Shown one piece after another: positions 62,111 through 64,000 of a DNA stretch of 64,000 nucleotides. Source of the DNA: an uncultured Dehalococcoidia bacterium (lineage in GTDB: Bacteria > Chloroflexota > Dehalococcoidia > Lucifugimonadales > JAAXIE01). Under the pieces are notes generated by a model, which was not told where the DNA came from, searched no databases, and worked only from the letters and a program-made list of their open reading frames with translations. The DNA is taken from assembly GCA_951813255.1 (NCBI GenBank), contig OX638353.1:2849501-2913500 (forward strand), read 5' to 3'. The translations under genes and the position numbers were made by a program. The number at the start of each line of letters is the position of its first letter. Positions within the stretch are counted from its first letter, which is position 1.

Positions 62111-63010
62111 ATGGAAGTCAATAGAACAGACACACTAGAGAGGCAATGGGGGGCGTCCGTCTCGCGCTCTTCCCGCAGGCTGTGGAGCTTGTTCAAAAGA
62201 CAGCCGGTAGGAGTGGCAAGCGGTTTTATCCTGATTTTCTTGCTGGTCTTAGCCCTAGCGGGCCCTTTAGTCCAGACCCATGACCCGATAAGCACTGGAG
62301 CTGACGGCCTGCTGGCCCCCAGCGCAAACCATTTCTTCGGGACCGACCCAACTGGTCGCGATGTGTTCAGCCGCACTGTCGCAGGGGCAAGAATCTCCCT
62401 GATGGTAGGCGTCGGTGTACTGGCCTTGGTGGTCGTGGTGGGCACTGCCATCGGATTGATAGCGGGCTATGTGGGGGGTACGGTGGACTTGGTGCTGGTG
62501 CGCATCGTGGACATGTTCCTGACGATACCTACCTTGCTGCTGGCACTGGTGATCGTATCGGCTTTGGGGCCGTCCATACCCAATGTAATATTGGCGGTCT
62601 CGACGGTGCAGACACCGAACCTGATACGTTTGGTGCGCTCAGTGGTGCTCTCGGTGAAGGAGTCGGACTACGTGACCGCGGCCCGTGCCGTGGGGGCGAA
62701 AGACATCCGCATACTGTGGGCGCACGTACTGCCCCAGACCTTCGTGCCGGTCATAGTGATGGCCAGCGTGATCTTGCCTCAAGCCATCATAGCCGAGGCC
62801 AGCCTCAGCTTCCTCGGATTGGGCGTGCCTCCTCCAGAGCCGTCCTGGGGCAAGGACCTGTCGGATTCGCGGTCTGTGTTGGCGACTGCCCCTTGGTTGT
62901 GGCTGGCCCCAGGAGCGTTCATTGCCATCACCGTGCTGTCGGGCAACATGTTCGGCGACATGCTGCGGGATGTCCTAGACCCCCGGTTGCGGGGCCGGTT
63001 GAGGGCCTGA
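62111..63010 (+). CDS. ABC transporter permease, DppC/OppC type
   Basis: A 299-aa permease. A cytoplasmic N-terminus and first helix (SGFILIFLLVLALAGPLV) are followed by FGTDPTGRDVFSRTVAGARISLMVG, the signature of OppC-type subunits. The EAA loop is YVTAARAVGAKDIRILWAHVLPQ, and the tail DMLRDVLDPRLRG is typical. It forms the membrane channel with the 61107 product. ATPase genes are not in the window up to 63010-64000. Confidence 0.92.
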   Translation: MEVNRTDTLERQWGASVSRSSRRLWSLFKRQPVGVASGFILIFLLVLALAGPLVQTHDPISTGADGLLAPSANHFFGTDPTGRDVFSRTVAGARISLMVGVGVLALVVVVGTAIGLIAGYVGGTVDLVLVRIVDMFLTIPTLLLALVIVSALGPSIPNVILAVSTVQTPNLIRLVRSVVLSVKESDYVTAARAVGAKDIRILWAHVLPQTFVPVIVMASVILPQAIIAEASLSFLGLGVPPPEPSWGKDLSDSRSVLATAPWLWLAPGAFIAITVLSGNMFGDMLRDVLDPRLRGRLRA

Positions 63011-63065
63011 ACTGCGAGTACTGAGACTCGCGGGACTAGCACTGGCGGTCCTGGGCATTGCGACG

Positions 63066-63356
63066 ATGCTGGTGTCTCTCCTCTTCGCCCTTTGGGTCCA
63101 CGAGGACTTGCGCGAGATTGACCGCTTTGAGAGGCCTCTTTTGATAAAGGCCGAGAGAGCAGGGAATCATGAGCAGGTGGAAAGTACCAGGTTGGTGTTC
63201 GGCACTCAGCGGGAGAAGCTGAGGGGCGAGAGGCGCGCTTGGCTATGGGTCATCGCAGGCAGCGGAGCCGCCTCGGTGCTCGGGCTGGGGATGGGGTGGA
63301 TGGTGCCATGGGTACTGCAGAGTCGCACATCCAAGGGATTCTCGCGCTTGGGCTGA
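63066..63356 (+). CDS. Small two-helix membrane protein
   Basis: A 96-aa reading from ATG 63066. The open frame extends upstream to 63003 and encodes RVLRLAGLALAVLGIAT, which would complete the first membrane helix. A non-ATG start (CTG 63012, overlapping the permease end region) is therefore plausible. A charged middle (EDLREIDRFERPL to REKLRGERRAW) is followed by a second helix (about residues 62-85). Function unknown; probably co-transcribed with the permeases. Confidence 0.55.
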   Translation: MLVSLLFALWVHEDLREIDRFERPLLIKAERAGNHEQVESTRLVFGTQREKLRGERRAWLWVIAGSGAASVLGLGMGWMVPWVLQSRTSKGFSRLG

Positions 63357-63405
63357 GGTGTGGTGGGGGAGTGGCGTTGAGGGAACACCAATGCCCGGCG
63401 TTTTG

Positions 63406-63435
63406 TTGACACTCTTTCTCGCTGTATGCTAGCAT
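63406..63435 (+). promoter_or_regulatory. Promoter upstream of terminal lipoprotein gene
   Basis: TTGACA (63406-63411), an 18-bp spacer and TAGCAT (63430-63435), the same -10 as the thrC promoter. It implies a leader of about 190 nt before the TTG start at 63630. The 63357-63629 interval holds no gene I can see. Confidence 0.6.
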
Positions 63436-63629
63436 CCCGCCAATCTTCCGCCGGGCTCTCGCAAGACTCCAAATTCGATGAAAGACGGCGGGTTAGGCGC
63501 TCATATGCGACGAAATGCGTAATATAGTAGCCCTTCTGAATTGAATGGCATAAGGGCTGCATTGAAGATACAGTCGTCGTCAGGTTATCCCAGCCTCAAA
63601 GAATCCGGACTACGGGGAAGGAGGACACG

Positions 63630-64000
63630 TTGGCTAGAGGAATAGTCGTATTCTTATTGGTCATCCTTGGCGCCCTGAGCGTTGTATTTGTGGCTTGCGG
63701 AGAAGAGGCGGCGCCGGAAACGACGCCTGAGGCTACCGCTGAGGCTACTACGGCTGCCCCGGCTTCGGGTGGTGGTGCGGACACGGCTGCTCCAGCCGCT
63801 ACGGCCGCACCCGCTCCAGCGGATACGGCTGCAACTGCCGCTCCCCCGCCTGCGCAACCTACGCGAATCGCAACCCCGACTCCAGCGCCTGATGCCATGG
63901 AGGGAGTCGAAGGTCAGATACTGCGAGGCGTGGAACTCGCGGATCTGTCACTGTTCGGCTGCTGCCACGATCCGATTATCGAGACTGGCGGTACATCTCA
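63630..64000 (+). CDS. Lipoprotein (probable ABC substrate-binding protein), partial
   Basis: Open from TTG 63630 to the window end; AAGGAGGA lies five bases upstream, which fixes the unusual start. The signal helix (GIVVFLLVILGALSVVFVAC) has a lipobox VAC at Cys23. A linker of about 60 residues rich in Ala, Thr and Pro follows. The mature domain begins GQILRGVELADLSLFGCCHDP. The arrangement matches the binding lipoprotein at 58721, so another ABC importer operon may follow. The rest is outside the window. Confidence 0.8.
   Translation, partial: MARGIVVFLLVILGALSVVFVACGEEAAPETTPEATAEATTAAPASGGGADTAAPAATAAPAPADTAATAAPPPAQPTRIATPTPAPDAMEGVEGQILRGVELADLSLFGCCHDPIIETGGTS

Overview
The window looks like high-G+C chromosomal DNA of an uncultured Chloroflexota bacterium. 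The best guess is the marine SAR202 / Dehalococcoidia-like group. This rests on gene content (luciferase-like flavin monooxygenases, lone molybdenum hydroxylase large subunits, HpaB-type hydroxylases, VOC and RidA paralogues, Thr/Pro-rich lipoprotein substrate-binding proteins) and is an inference. No rRNA is present to confirm it.

Layout. 1-4300: end of an ECF sigma factor, signal peptidase I, two VOC proteins and two luciferase-like oxidoreductases. 4300-11300: DNA polymerase I, small membrane protein, HpcH/HpaI aldolase, MutM, FmdB zinc ribbon, DUF1461 membrane protein and MazG. 11300-17700: xanthine-dehydrogenase-type large subunit, ATP sulfurylase, a broken rhodanese, a UGSC selenoprotein and a conserved partner. 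17700-26700: DnaE, SDR, NDUFA9-like epimerase, FolC, FabF and a SWIM zinc-finger protein. 26900-34400: alaS-ruvX-aroE-aroC-aroK-aroB and a GYD protein. 34400-39500: TauE/SafE exporter, Tgt, and threonine synthase with NIL and MoaD/ThiS partners. 39500-46700: three RidA proteins, SDR, cupredoxin lipoprotein, NMT1-like protein, LUD protein, then a PAC2 / 119-aa / ferredoxin-thioredoxin-reductase / glutaredoxin run. 46700-58600: F420-type reductase, two HpaB homologues, FAH-family hydrolase, PD-(D/E)XK-like protein beside tRNA-Pro, D-2-hydroxyacid dehydrogenase, a second Mo-hydroxylase and a flavoprotein. 58600-64000: peptide-type ABC importer and the start of another lipoprotein.

Two results stand out. 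(1) Four in-frame UGA codons in three genes sit exactly where redox-active cysteines are expected, and each is followed by a hairpin at about bacterial SECIS distance. They predict a UGSC selenoprotein, a U-G-P-C glutaredoxin, and a ferredoxin:thioredoxin reductase catalytic subunit in which both active-site cysteines are selenocysteine while the four Fe-S ligand cysteines remain cysteine. The last two genes overlap, suggesting a ferredoxin to selenol reductase to selenoglutaredoxin relay. UGA is an ordinary stop in many other genes here (polA, mutM, aroC).

(2) Three intergenic loci (about 16.1-16.5, 37.0-37.3 and 49.8-50.2 kb) carry the same undescribed architecture. A strong sigma-70-type promoter runs almost straight into a terminator hairpin with a shared ACTGACCCC core. 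After a gap comes an array of the word AG[AC]TACGAA spaced mostly 21-23 or 33 bp apart, close to whole helical turns. They share promoter, hairpin and array design but little else. I name no function for them.
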